Positions 20,781 to 31,797 of a stretch of DNA of 64,000 nucleotides are shown here, piece after piece (positions within the stretch are counted from its first letter, which is position 1; the number at the start of each line of letters is the position of its first letter). The notes under the pieces were generated by a model, which worked only from the letters and a program-made list of their open reading frames with translations, did not search any database and had not been told where the DNA came from. Origin of the DNA: Ancylostoma caninum (lineage: Eukaryota > Nematoda > Chromadorea > Rhabditida > Ancylostomatidae); contig JBAJFG010000107.1 in assembly GCA_037903475.1 (NCBI GenBank), positions 124,001 to 188,000 on the forward strand, given 5' to 3'. A program made the position numbers and the translations under genes.

Positions 20781-23700
20781 TCACACAGTTGTTTCATCCT
20801 TTGTGTTATCATTCATGAACAAATTGAGGCGAATCTCTGCATCTCTGGCATATGAATCGGCGCTATCCCGCATCGTCTCGTTCTCCATCAATGTTGACGA
20901 TCCTATCGATCGGTCCACCTAAAATAGGAAGTCGAAGTCATGTCAATGTGGTGAAAAACGTGAACAGAAAGCATGAACAAGGGTACTTCATCTGGAAGTG
21001 TTGTTAATAGCTTCCTGTGCACGAGTTGCTGCAACGGGCGTGGCTTCGTTGACGCTGAGAGGATCACGGATGAGCTCTCCAAACTCATCGAGTCTGGACG
21101 TTCAAAAACTTCAGAAGCACCAGTTGTCGACTGTGGACGGAACGTCAGATTTGTTATGGACCTGAAGCAGTACGTCAATTTGCTATTGAGAATGGTAGAT
21201 AAAGGTAATTGATTGTTGTGCAAAGGTATGAAGCAGTACGTCAATTTGCTATTGAGAATGGTAGATAAAGGTAATTGATTGTTGTGCAAAGGTATGATGG
21301 TATCGCAGCGATGCTGATCAGCATGTGTAGAGTAGTGAGAGAAAAAATCTTTCGTTACAATAGTATAAAACCCCAGGCGGACATGTACAAAAGCAGTGAG
21401 CGAAAGCGGTCTCCGAAGAAGATGCTATAGAACAGCTCTAGGTCTTTGAATGCGCACGCTGTCTACAGTGATTTTTTTTTAAATTTTGGGGCAGAAATGG
21501 AGAAAGAAAAAGTGTCTGGTTTCACACCGTTGCTTCTCGCGATCTCCAAATGTATTAATGGCGATCCCAGCGTTTGATAGGGGTATGCTGTCAAACGAGT
21601 CATTGTTTCTTGAAGTCACTGAAGGACGTTCTGGGGAACGGCGCAATTGAGAAGGATCCTCTGAAAAAAAAACACTTCAAAACTTGTACTGAATGAAAGT
21701 GAAGTCATAAATATTAGGTTGTTGCAAAATCGATGTCGGATTTTCATCGTTGACTTTGATTGATCATAACTCAGCTCAAACAGAACTTTATTAGTCAAAG
21801 TAGTAGCCAATCGAATCAACACACTTTTGCCATCTTTGCACTAGCTTGCCGATCCCATCAGCGGAGAAGGCGGATTTCCTTGAGTCGATGAAGTCGATGA
21901 ATGCGTTTTGAGCATCAGTGCTGTCACGAAAAATTTTTCCTCTAAGATAAAGGTCCAGGTGCTTGAACAGGTGGTAATCTGTAGGCGAGAGGTCCGATGA
22001 ACAAGATGGATGAGGAAGAGCTTCTATCTCCGACTGTGCCAATTTCTGGATCGTCTGATGTGCGATGTGCGGCCGAGCCTTGTCGTGCAATAGCAGCACA
22101 CCTTTCCTGTTTACCAAAGATGGGCACATTTTGGCGAGTTTCTTGTGCATTTCTTCAATTTCGTGGCACTACGAGTCAGCAGTGATACTCTGGCCAGGCA
22201 CCAAGAAGGAGTAGTGGATCACGCCAACGGAATCCCACCATATAGTTACCATAACCTTTTTCTGCCGCAAAACCGGCTTAGGGAAGTGCTTGGGGGCTTC
22301 ACACCTGTCCAACCAATGTGCAGGGCGGCGACGATTGTCATAGAGTATCCATTTTTCATCGCAGGTGACAATCCTCCCCAAAAACGGCTCCGTGTTGTTG
22401 CGCAAAATCAGATTCGAACAGATGGTGTAACGTTCATTCCTTTGCCTGTCGCTTAATTCGTGTGGGACCCACTTGTCCAACTTTTTTACCTTTCCCATTT
22501 CTTGAAGGTGGCGACTGACAGTGGCATAATGTATGCCAAGTTCATCTCCGAGATCACGAATGCTTCTACTGGAATTGGCTTCTACTAGGGACTTCAGAAC
22601 GCCATCATCGACATCTGTCTTGCGCCCGAAACCTGGCTGGGTTTTCACACTCGTGTCTCCTGAGCTGAACTTTTTGAACCAACGCTGCGCGGTGCGTTCG
22701 TTGACAGTTCCCTCTCCCCACGCTCTGATGATATTCCGGGTTGCTGCCGTTGCATTATTACCGAGTTTGAATTCATGGAGCAGAATCAGCCGAATTTCAG
22801 CACTTGACAACATTTGGATTCACCCACCAAAGAACCAAAAAGAGCAGTCAGAAATGAAACGGAATGCAATATGAGATAGAGCAAGAAATAAGCTTTAAGG
22901 TACATTGAAAATATTTTCTCAGAATATCTCCATACATGATATTCATGAGAGCAAAAGTCATGGTTCGAAAATCCGACATCGATTTTGCAACAACCTAATA
23001 GTAAGATACCTTTGGAAGTGGAAGGATGACCAGATAGTTCTTGCACTCGCTTCGTGCTTACTTTCTCCACAGAGATGTATCTAAGTGGAGACGGTGCGCT
23101 AGGAGCACTTACACCTTTCGCCGGTTCCAGATCAGCATACTTTATTTTGCCTGAGTTTTGGGATGAGCTCTGACTGCCGAATGTGGTTTCAACATCGCAG
23201 TAACCGCGCTTTGGCGTTAGCTCAATCCCGAATTCGCGGATGGAAAGTGGTGGTTTCGACTCTGGATGAGGAGTAGCAGGGAAGCTTGTGGATTTGACGA
23301 CATTCTGAAAAAAATTGAAAAGGTTTATTCAATCAGTTCTCAGGAAATAGTAAAAATACCATAATAGTAGGATAGTAGGAAGCAATAGAAATCCCATTTT
23401 TCTGTTCCTTACCTTTTCTTTTGCCTGCGGTTCTTGAATTCTTTCATAGATCTCTGTCCTTTGCGTCTCTTCAAAAGGTCGCCTTGAGGTAGATGGTGCT
23501 GCATTTTGAGTAAAACGAGTCTTCTGAAGATCCACAGATGATGATGGCCTTGCCACGTCGTCTATTAGCGTTGTTTTAGGTTGCGTGACAGGAATTGATT
23601 GTGAAGAACCGTGCGGAGGTTGCGTGGATGGGAGTGCTACAAGAAGAATTGAGAAAAAACTCTTGCGGAGGTCATTAGTATCCTGTGAACGAGAATCCAC

Positions 23701-26700
23701 ACACTTCTTCTTGGTTGGTCGACATTCAACGCAAGATTAGATCGTTGTCGCACACTGTTCGGCTCCAAGTAGTCTTCCTGGCCGATCTGCTCATAGACTG
23801 GATCATACATCCTCTGTGATGACGACGGTCTGTGAAAAAATGCTCAATGTTTTTGTTTGTTTTTGTTTTGCTTGCATCTGTTACTATATGTTTTTTCTTG
23901 TGTTTCCGAAGAAAAAAAAAGCCTACCCTGGTCCACAGAAACTGGGAACGCCTATTGACAAATCATCGCATGGGAGGTATTCATAGGTGATATCACTGTC
24001 ACTTATGTTCACACTTTTCCTCGACTGCTGTGGCGTTTTCAAAGCGGACTTCAGTTTAGGGGCAGCAGTAGGGAAAGAAATAGGATTTGCGGGCTGAATA
24101 GGTTGAGCAGAAACACTTCGTGGCTGATTCTTTTCTAAGGTGCTCATAGAACCTGAAAAAGTAATGTTATTATATTATTGATTTATTAGAGGCTGAAGGA
24201 GACCTGTATGTGTCGTTTCAGTGATGTTGCTAGTTGATGAGAACAGATCATGAGCAGAACGTCCAGCTAGTTTTTTCTGAGCTGCTGCTCTCTGTTTCTT
24301 GGAGTAGTATGGCATCGATGTCGTCCTTTTGAAGGTGTGCTAAATGAAAAGCCTGGTAACTCAAAGCCGCTAATTTTGAAAACGCAGAACCATACCTCAC
24401 TCTCTTGCCTTTGCTGGCGTTCCTGTGCATTTCGCATGTAGTCGCGCTCCCATTGACGCAGAGATTGGGAGTCAACCCGGTAGATTGCCTAGAATTAGCG
24501 CAAATCAAGAGGTAACGTCTTGGCTGTCAGCGATGTAGAGTGGTTCCAAGACAATTTACCGAAAATGATCGTTTGAACGGCTGCGAAGAGTTCCTCCCTG
24601 ATAGCAATTGTGACTCATCGCCACCCTCGACTACCTGAATTTTGATTGAAAAATTTATTAAAGACACTAATGAAAGTTCGAAAAAAGCCCTTCAAATCAC
24701 AGTAGGCGACTGATATTCTGTTTAATTAGTATTTTAATTAGTACATATAGGAATAGCCATGAAAGCAAGTCGCTGCAGTTCATTAGTAGGAGTTGCAGCA
24801 ACACCTATGTTGTTGCATGAGGAAGTGCGGCAACACCTATTCCGTTTCCTTAGGGGATGCCGCAGCACCTATGTTGTTGTATAAGTCACTACCGCAACAC
24901 CACCTTGTCACTGTACGTATAGAGGGTCGTTATCAGGCATTGCTGTGTTAGAGAAGAGTAGCGGTGGCAAAGCAGAGTGGAAGATTAGATAACGATAATT
25001 TGACTTTATATTTATTTGATACTTACGATATTTAGTGGAACAGGCAAAAGTTAGTTAACCTCTATTTATGGCTACACAAAAATTTTATAAAGTCGCCATT
25101 CTAACACATAAACTAACTCGGTGGCGGCTTCAGATTTCTGTATAGTTCAGTTTCGGAAAGGTTAATGATCAGTTTTCAGAAGGTTTGCAAAGGATTGGGT
25201 AAGGTGGGCCAATGAGAAATAAGAAATAACCTCTATTTTCACCAGCTTTGCTCTGGTTTTACTGAACGATACCGATGTGACGCAGCAACCTAGCACTGAA
25301 GCCAGCCAGTGCATAATGGTAGTGACCACTTGGCAGTAGAAAGCCCAGCCGAGCATTTGCTGAAGAGAAAGTCATAAGATGAAGCTCTATCAAGAGAACT
25401 TGAACTGGATCTTGAATTACTTCATAGATAGTGTCCTCCTCTTCCTTGATCACCTTATTGTCCTGATAATTTGCCCATGCATAGAAGACAGTTACTCCAA
25501 CTGTGGATAGTATGGCTAGGAATGGCTTTGCTTATATAAGCTAAAGTCCTAGCTAGGTTGCTGGAGAAGAACTCACCAGCTACCGTGACAAGAACGGTTG
25601 AGGCACAAATGAAAGTTCTATGGCAGAAAGCATAAACGGCAAAAAGCAATGCGGATGCTGAAAACACCACCGCAGACCCGCATCCGGAAAGTGCTGCGAT
25701 TTTCCAACCTGCGGGAAAATATGAAAATTCATGAAGCGATCAAGAAAACAGTAGAATGCGCGATTCTAGCGCAGTAAGGGCTATTTTTCATGAACAGGAA
25801 ATTAAGGGTACTCACCTAAAAATAAATGCTGATAAGCATCGTTCTGTATACGGTTCTCATCATGATTATGATCGTAGAGATCTTCAGGATCAATGTAGTA
25901 GTCGAATTTATACACACACTGTAGAGGAGGCAAGAAGAAAATGTCAAATGGAGATCCTTGTAAGTCCCGTCTGAAAGAAGCGTTTTAAGGAAAGCGAACA
26001 GGACAGCTGAGTAGATACATGGAAACGAAATAGTGGAGTTTGGTAAATATTTTTAAGTTGCTTTTAAGAAGGAAAGAATCACATGTATATAGTCCCAAGC
26101 AGTAAATGCCAGAAAAAAAGAGATTCTCCCACGAAAAATTGAAAATGAAGTACTTTTAGATCTCATCATAAGCACACCCACAGGTGCAAATGTAGTTCTT
26201 ACCTATAAAGCGTCTCATAGTACTCCCTAGTTCGACCATAGTCAAATGAGTAATCTCTTTTACAGTCTAACCATAGACCGTGGTGGTGTTCTGTTCTTCC
26301 GTTCTATAAATTGAAAATTACATTTGTCATAGAAATAAAACAGTAAATAAATATGTAAATGGATAAAATATCATGCAGCAAAAGAAAAAGATTATGAAAA
26401 ACCGTAGCACGTAAGCATACAAGATAGTGCAGAAATAGAGACCAGACAGAGGGTATAGAGAAGGTGTAGGCAATGTAAAGACAAGCCGAATAATACCAGA
26501 AGAATTAGAGAAAGCAGGTACACACGTCACAGCAGACCGAAGAATGAAACAGATGGTGTGGAAGAGTTTATTGCGTGTTTCTGAGCAACTGCTCGTGTTT
26601 CCTGCATCAGCATATCTTTTTTTGGGCACGGATAAGCATGAAGCACACGATCCAAAAGCAACGAATAAGCTAATGTTTTACTATCGTGTTGGCGCAAAAA

Positions 26701-28834
26701 CAACTTGGGTTCTTGATTCTCAGGTTTTTCATCTTAACACAGTCTTAACTCACCAAACGAATGACTAGTTCAGCAGTCGGAACCTTTACCTATTCCCATA
26801 CTTCTACCACTATCAGAAAGTGGGGACGTACAGGAAGTTAAAAAGTAGCTTGGGGTAGCTTAGTGGGGTGATTGCATCGGTAGAGACAAGCCATATATGT
26901 AGATGGAGTTGCAACACTGCCCATGGTTTTGCCCCATACACAGTCACGGTGTCTTTGTCGCTGTATGGAGGTTGTCGCATTGCGTGTTGCTGTGTTAGAA
27001 GGCAGTAAAGGAGGCGACGACAAGTTCAGCTTTATAGCACACAGCTCAACTTCAGCTCATGGACATGAACGCTGTACACTTGGTCTGAGTGCGATCAAAG
27101 CAAAGCACATCTTTTCGGTTTTTTTTTGTTTGAAACGTTGGATCTACGGTGGGAGTGACTGTAAATAACAGCGAAGTTCCAGAAAAGATACGTCAAGTTA
27201 CGCAAAAGAGCTGATACTCAGGTTGCATGGTTGCATAATACGTGCAACCAGTGGAGGAGAACTACACAGCATTGAAAAAAGGTTGCGATGGCAGATGTGG
27301 TGTTGTACTGGAAGCTGTCGCACAACTTTTGTCGCTGTACTAGAGGATGCCATAGCTCCTATGTTGTTGCGTATGTCACTACAGCAACACTTCCCTGTCG
27401 TTGCATCATGACGTCATGTGGTGCTGTCTTAAAAGAAAGGGGGTAGAACACTAACCAGATCAAAGATCTAGTTACCGTAACCCTTGAGCATTTTTCTTCT
27501 CATAACTCGTAATTGACCTTGAAAAATGCTCTCAAGCCAGATTTACGCACGGGTGAGATACACCACAAAGAACCCTAAAACTGTATGTCGCAAATTTTGA
27601 CAGGACCTTGCCTTCAACCTCAATAAACTCTTTGTGTTTTAATTAGAGGTAAACCTCCTGATGTTGTAAATTTCCTAATCATTTCTTATACTCTTGAGGG
27701 GACCTACTTGCTCGAAGGACGTGATCATACAAAGCTTTTATTCAACAAAATGTAATGATTGAATGTCAACATCACGAGTTTCTTTGAATTTATCACTTCC
27801 ACTACTAGGGGTGATTTGAATAAAATTTCATTCCATGAAGCAATTACATCTTTTTTTGTTAACCGTGCAGGAACCCAATATCTGAATCTCAGAAAAATCA
27901 TCGTTTCCCTATTAAAGTGAAACAATTCAGAAAATTGGCAAAACGATTTATAAGGTCATCAAATATTTCCGATACTTTTCAATAGGTTATACTGCTTCGT
28001 TCATGTACTATAGTTGCTATCATCTATGATATGTAATATACGTTAATTGTGTTTTTATTTCTGCCCACATGATCTCGCCATGTAATTAATAAGTACGTAA
28101 AAACAAATAATAATCTTAGAGTCATGCTAGATCTATACCAATTTATGCACTACCAGTTGTAATCCTCGACTTGTTTTGACCACTGCACTGAATTACCTAA
28201 TTTTGGTAGCTACATTAATTAAAAGTGTCAATGTATGAAGACAGGTATGTATAGGCTGAAGGAGAAATTACAGGTTTTTCCAAAACAAGAGCACGGAGAC
28301 CAGCTCTGAAGGTTCCCAGAAACGACCATCATCCACAATTCGAACGAATTTACGTGTCATTTACAACGGGAAAAAGTTTCTCCGATCGCAGCTAGTAGTG
28401 TCAAGTGGTGCAACACTTTTTGCTACTCGATCGTCGATATTCTACGCTTGGTCCACCTGTCCGAAGATGAATCGAAGTACACAATTATATGCTGAACAAA
28501 CGTCGCCTGAGTTTTTTGGCTAGTCAGTTCACCTAACCTAAACACTGGGCTTTATTTATGCGTTTGTTCTATTATGAGGTGGTTTCGCGCTGCAATAGAT
28601 ACATATCAGTGGTTAACTTCAAGGTAGATATTACTCAGAGATGTGGTAGTCTGAACATGCGAAGAACTGAAAAAAAAAACCTGAAGCGAAAATAATACGT
28701 ACCTCTAAGTAAACGTATTGCCATGATGGGCTTATCACAGAGATCACCGAAAGGGTAAACGCTGTGAATGTGACGACGAAGAATGTGGATAACGCAGCTT
28801 TACGACCACATTTAGAGATGCCGCCATCAGCCAT
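20781..28834 (-). CDS. Clc-like (claudin-superfamily) four-TM protein with long Tyr-motif tail
   Basis: Fifteen minus-strand exons, all phases consistent, 693 aa: 28834-28703, 26303-26203, 25970-25816, 25708-25577, 25500-25421, 25359-25231, 24634-24560, 24488-24396, 24339-24204, 24152-23927, 23829-23705, 23636-23413, 23304-23113, 21130-20987, 20918-20781. Residues 1-243 are the membrane core: TM1 (STFFVVTFTAFTLSVISVI), first loop with the claudin W-GLW-C-C signature (SWQ, HHHGLWLDC, LQCVYKFDYY), TM2-TM4 in exons 4-6. Clc-like proteins are nematode relatives of claudins, acting at cell contacts or as channel subunits. The tail (about 244-693) is Ser/Pro/Gln-rich with tyrosines in SH2/ITIM-like settings: AIYRVDS, ITYEYLP, VYEQIGQEDYLEP, EIYERIQEP, IKYADLEP. 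Family members I know of are about 250-300 residues, so the tail is unusual. Exon 13 has a second in-frame donor after 23062 (+17 aa). Intron 1 and intron 6 hold TIR repeats, intron 13 a mariner. The exon 11 and exon 9 donors are weak. Confidence 0.92.
21163..21294. repeat. Perfect 66-bp tandem duplication
   Basis: Two identical 66-bp units, 21163-21228 and 21229-21294, starting TGAAGCAGTACG. They lie 33 bp upstream of exon 14 of the Clc-like gene (minus) and each carries a CTGCTTCA stretch that, read on the minus strand, resembles a 3' splice region. Identity implies a recent event or an assembly duplication. Confidence 0.95.
21714..22998 (-). mobile_element. Mariner-family DNA transposon (bandit/Hsmar1-like), 1285 bp
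   Basis: Inverted repeats of 32 bp at 21714-21745 and 22967-22998 are identical to each other (both start TTAGGTTGTTGCAAAATCGA when read inward) and are flanked by TA on both sides (21712-21713, 22999-23000), the target-site duplication of Tc1/mariner elements. A transposase gene lies between them on the minus strand. Size and organisation fit a full-length mariner. From memory, 'bandit' of Ancylostoma caninum is a mariner related to human Hsmar1 of about this size; identity must be checked. It sits in intron 13 (23112-21131) of the Clc-like gene, in the same orientation as that gene. Confidence 0.97.
21791..22813 (-). pseudogene. Mariner transposase, one in-frame stop
   Basis: The frame from ATG 22813 to the stop at 21791 is 1023 nt (340 codons plus stop), interrupted only by a TAG at 22171-22169 (codon 215). 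Both halves are in the same frame, so this is a point nonsense change, not a frameshift. The N-terminal half has the paired helix-turn-helix region (ERTAQRWFKKF, SIRDLGDELGIHYATVSRHL) and the WVPHEL motif (about 116-121). Catalytic residues of the DD34D triad are all present: D152 in TCDEKW, D244 in HDKARPH, D279 in SPTDYH, with 34 residues between the last two. The usual YSPDL motif reads CSSDL, a mild departure. The element is therefore probably not autonomous in this allele, yet barely decayed. Transposase cuts and pastes between the inverted repeats. Confidence 0.95.
24770..24970 (+). mobile_element. TIR repeat fragment in Clc-like gene 1 intron 6
   Basis: Core modules only: AGTTGCAGCAACACCTATGT, a second GCGGCAACACCTATTCC unit, then CACCTTGTCACTGTACG and GCATTGCTGTGTTAGAG. 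It lies between exons 6 and 7, on the opposite strand to the gene. Confidence 0.65.
26890..27020 (+). mobile_element. TIR repeat fragment in Clc-like gene 1 intron 1
   Basis: Contains GTCTTTGTCGCTGTATGGAG and CGTGTTGCTGTGTTAGAAGG, the right part of the core only. Confidence 0.6.
27110..27617 (+). mobile_element. TIR repeat copy 9 in Clc-like gene 1 intron 1
   Basis: Left arm recognisable from GTTTGAAACGTTGGATCTAC, then GGTTGCATAATACGTGCAAC, full core, and a good right terminus TTGACAGGACCTTGCCTT at 27599. The left terminus is decayed. Confidence 0.7.
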
Positions 28835-28849
28835 TTAGCTGAGTGACAT
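28835..28849 (-). promoter_or_regulatory. Splice acceptor followed by a 4-codon upstream ORF
   Basis: TTTTTCAG ends at 28850 on the minus strand; the next base starts ATG-TCA-CTC-AGC-TAA, and the following base is the main ATG at 28834. So the exon begins with a minimal upstream frame whose stop directly abuts the main start. The acceptor could take a spliced leader (trans-splicing) or a distant 5' exon. Confidence 0.6.
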
Positions 28850-30129
28850 CTGAAAAATATCAAATACATTGTAATTGATCGAGGTAGCATATCTTGTTAA
28901 GTCGGAGGTAATAAAGTATTTTTAGGTAATCTCTGCTCGAAAGCGATGAAAAACCACAAAAAAGTTTCGGAGAAAAGGAAAAAGAAGAATGGTTGGTTTT
29001 ACAGAACGTCTTTGTTTGCCCAGGTTCCTTATCTATGAACCTGAGGGTTCTCTAGAGATGTAGACAACATGTATGCAGAAATCTGATAAAATTACATTAG
29101 TAGGTTCAGTCACTATAAAAGTCACAAAGGAAAAAGCAAAGCAAAAACCGTGGATTTATGGAAAATGACTCAAATATATAACACTGTTCGTGTTCCCCAC
29201 TAACTTTTGCATTCCTGAGCTTCAACTTCGTGCTTCCGAGAGCTACATAGTTGTCATTGAAAACTAACCAAATGATTCATAATACATTGTTTAATAGTTC
29301 ATTTGGAACTTATTTACCCATTGAAAGGTAAAAATTGGTAAATTGAATTGAAAAATTGATACGAATGCTATGGTACTGAAGTCAGCAGTAGTCAGATGCC
29401 AGCTAGTTTTGATTCATGACTCATCCGCTGGTCGAACCGGAATTTCTATAGGGGCCCAGTGGATGCGTTGGACGACCTGATTATAAATCGTTTATTGATT
29501 TCATTTCCATTTGCTGCATAGAGAAAAGACCCCTCTTTCGCTTTTTCAAGTGGCCAAAATTCGATTGAAACTGACTCACTGGATGTATAACATCAAGTAC
29601 ACCAAAGTTCATCTAGATCTTACATAAGAATGTAAAATTCTTACAGTATTTGCGGATCTTTTGCAAACAACCTTAGAGAAAATAGAACCTTAGAAAATAT
29701 ATGCACTTGGTTCATTCACTCTACTTGAAAGAGGAAGTACGATAGATGAGCCATCTGCATGGCTTCCTCTTAGTCGTATGTGAACCTGATCTATGGATAA
29801 AAATCAAAATAAATTTCCTTACTTTCATTGCCCACAGTTTTGTTGCAGGACAATAAATGACAACAAGTAAGTTGATAAATGAAAGACAATGGATGAATGA
29901 GCCGGAAAGGGCAGGAAAAATAAAAAAGTGAATAAATAGTTACAAATAAATAATTAAGTAAATAATGAGTGAATGAATGAATGAGTAAATGAATGAGTGA
30001 CTGAATGAATGAAGAGCGGTGGTTTACCGGAAATGTGGGAGAGGAATCTGAATGCTAACTGACCGTGAACTGCATGAAGAACACGAGTTGCAACTCACAC
30101 AAAATGTGAAACTGCTGCCAAAAAAGTAG

Positions 30130-30450
30130 ATCTGCCTAGAAGGTTAAGTTCGGTCAAAATATACCTAACCAGGTTTGTTTTGGTAAAACATTGTAAATCT
30201 TGTGAGAAGGAATTCGAAGATCTGTGCAAATATAAAGACGATTTGTTGGAACGGGAAGTTCAAGTTATGTTCCAGGTTTTCGGCGCATAGAATTATTAAT
30301 CGTTTACTTCGCCGCGCAAGGGGTTTCTCCATCGACTGAGTCGTTGTACGGCTGTGATGCCGCAGCACCTACCAGCACTTACCATAACTGAGGTTGTTGC
30401 ATAAGTCACTACAGCAACATCTCCTGCCGCTGTGCAAAAATCAAATTGTA
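30130..30450 (+). mobile_element. TIR repeat copy 10 (left end and core)
   Basis: Left terminus AGAAGGTTAAGTTCGGTCAA (decayed) and a short core with GTTGCATAAGTCACTACAGC. The right part is lost. Confidence 0.6.
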
Positions 30451-30669
30451 CCAGCTGTGCCATTGAATAGCTGTAGTTGCGCAGCTAATTCTATTTCTAC
30501 AGGCCACATTTTATGCAGTACGGTGAAAATAGAAGAGCTAGAGCTACAAAAGAAAGTGTCGCATCACTCACGACACTGGTGCGCGTGCAACAACCACTCA
30601 AAACAGCCACCATTCGCTAAGGGGAAAATTGCTGCGTCATATATTGTTGTGAGATGTTTCAACAGGAAA

Positions 30670-31320
30670 AACCTTATAGACTGCTGCCAAAACATGCTTC
30701 GTGGTTTCTTGCTTGAAACAACTACAGTGGCGTCGACCATAAAAAATAAACCTCAAAATATTAGTCAAGTTATGCCAACGTTCTATGCATTTGCGGATTC
30801 GTAGAGTACCTGTAACCACTGAACGCACTACACAACGAGTAACATGGGGGATGTTAAATCGGTAAAATTGGTGTTGCGCTTGGGAGGCTAGAGAGGTGCC
30901 GCATCACCTGTGTCGCTGTATCAGTGGATGCCGCGTTGCTGCGTAAGTCACTACAGCAACACCTTCTTGTCGTTGCCTGGAGGATCGTTACGTCACGTGC
31001 TGGGGTGTTAGAGGAGAGAAATTTAGGCAAGACCATGCAGACAGTCTCCAGATACCGTAGCTTTGCAGCATTTTTCCTTGACACGTGACTGACAATGATA
31101 GCCGCCCTAACACTTGGGATATCTGATGGGTTGGGGTTGGGTTCCAGCGAGAAAATATAACAGAATTTGTGACCGTGGCTTGCTTCTAACAAAGTTTTTG
31201 GGTCCCGAAAGAGTTTTTTTTAAAAAACAGGTACGTATATATGTGGTGTTCAACTGCGTAACTTCACAAAACCATAAAATTCAGAGGTTCGACGTTTTGT
31301 TCGGACTTTACCATTAAAGC
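30670..31320 (+). mobile_element. TIR repeat copy 11
   Basis: Left arm from CGTGGTTTCTTGCTTGAAAC, core with GTCGCTGTATCAGTGGATGC and CTTCTTGTCGTTGCCTGGAG, right end TTTGTTCGGACTTTACCATT. About 650 bp with both ends worn. Confidence 0.65.
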
Positions 31321-31484
31321 TCAGTTTTCCTCTAAACAAGAATATGCTGCTAATAAGACATTCCTGCAAAATCACTCGTACCAGCATTGTTCCATTTTGT
31401 TTGGTACCAGAATCTGGTAAGAAGTTAGATGAATTGGTTTCAGATGGTTTAAATGTGTTGCATTTCGTTAAATCAATAGATATC

Positions 31485-31797
31485 AGTGGCGGACGCAGAG
31501 GGGGGGGGGGGAGCGGGGGGAGGGCGCCCCCCCCTCCCCCGAGGATGGGTCGGTAAATTTTCGAAATTACTTCACAATACAAATAAAAATCTTGAATTAG
31601 TTCATTTTCGGTTTATTTAGTTTATTTCATTTTTAGTTCATTTTTAATATTGTTTTTAATATAATTTTTATTAATTATCAATATTATAAGTGTATTAGTG
31701 TTTTTATCAAATTTATTTTTCGTCTGGGTCCCCAAAACGGCGGAGAACCCACTTTTTTCAAACGCCCCCCTCCCTCACGCCCACTTCCTGCGTATAG
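31485..31797. mobile_element. G-rich TIR element, copy 1
   Basis: Left end CAGTGGCGGACGCAG followed by a run of ten G, a C-rich complement immediately after (31527-31540), an AT-rich middle, and a right end CCCACTTCCTGCG. A second copy with a better right end is at 60925-61155. The CAGTGGCGGA-type terminus is the style seen in some hAT-like MITEs; no transposase. The G/C runs could form a strong foldback. Confidence 0.65.

Noticed and set aside
22145..22175. Frameshift in the mariner transposase
   Set aside because: The two halves are separated by a multiple of three and read in the same frame; the break is a single TAG codon.
22145..22874. Plus-strand frames across the mariner
   Set aside because: Antisense shadows of the transposase gene.
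25259..25453. TIYEVIQDP read as a phosphotyrosine motif in the Clc-like gene
   Set aside because: The residues after TIYE are intron; exon 5 ends at 25421 and the next exon continues with the TM4 segment.
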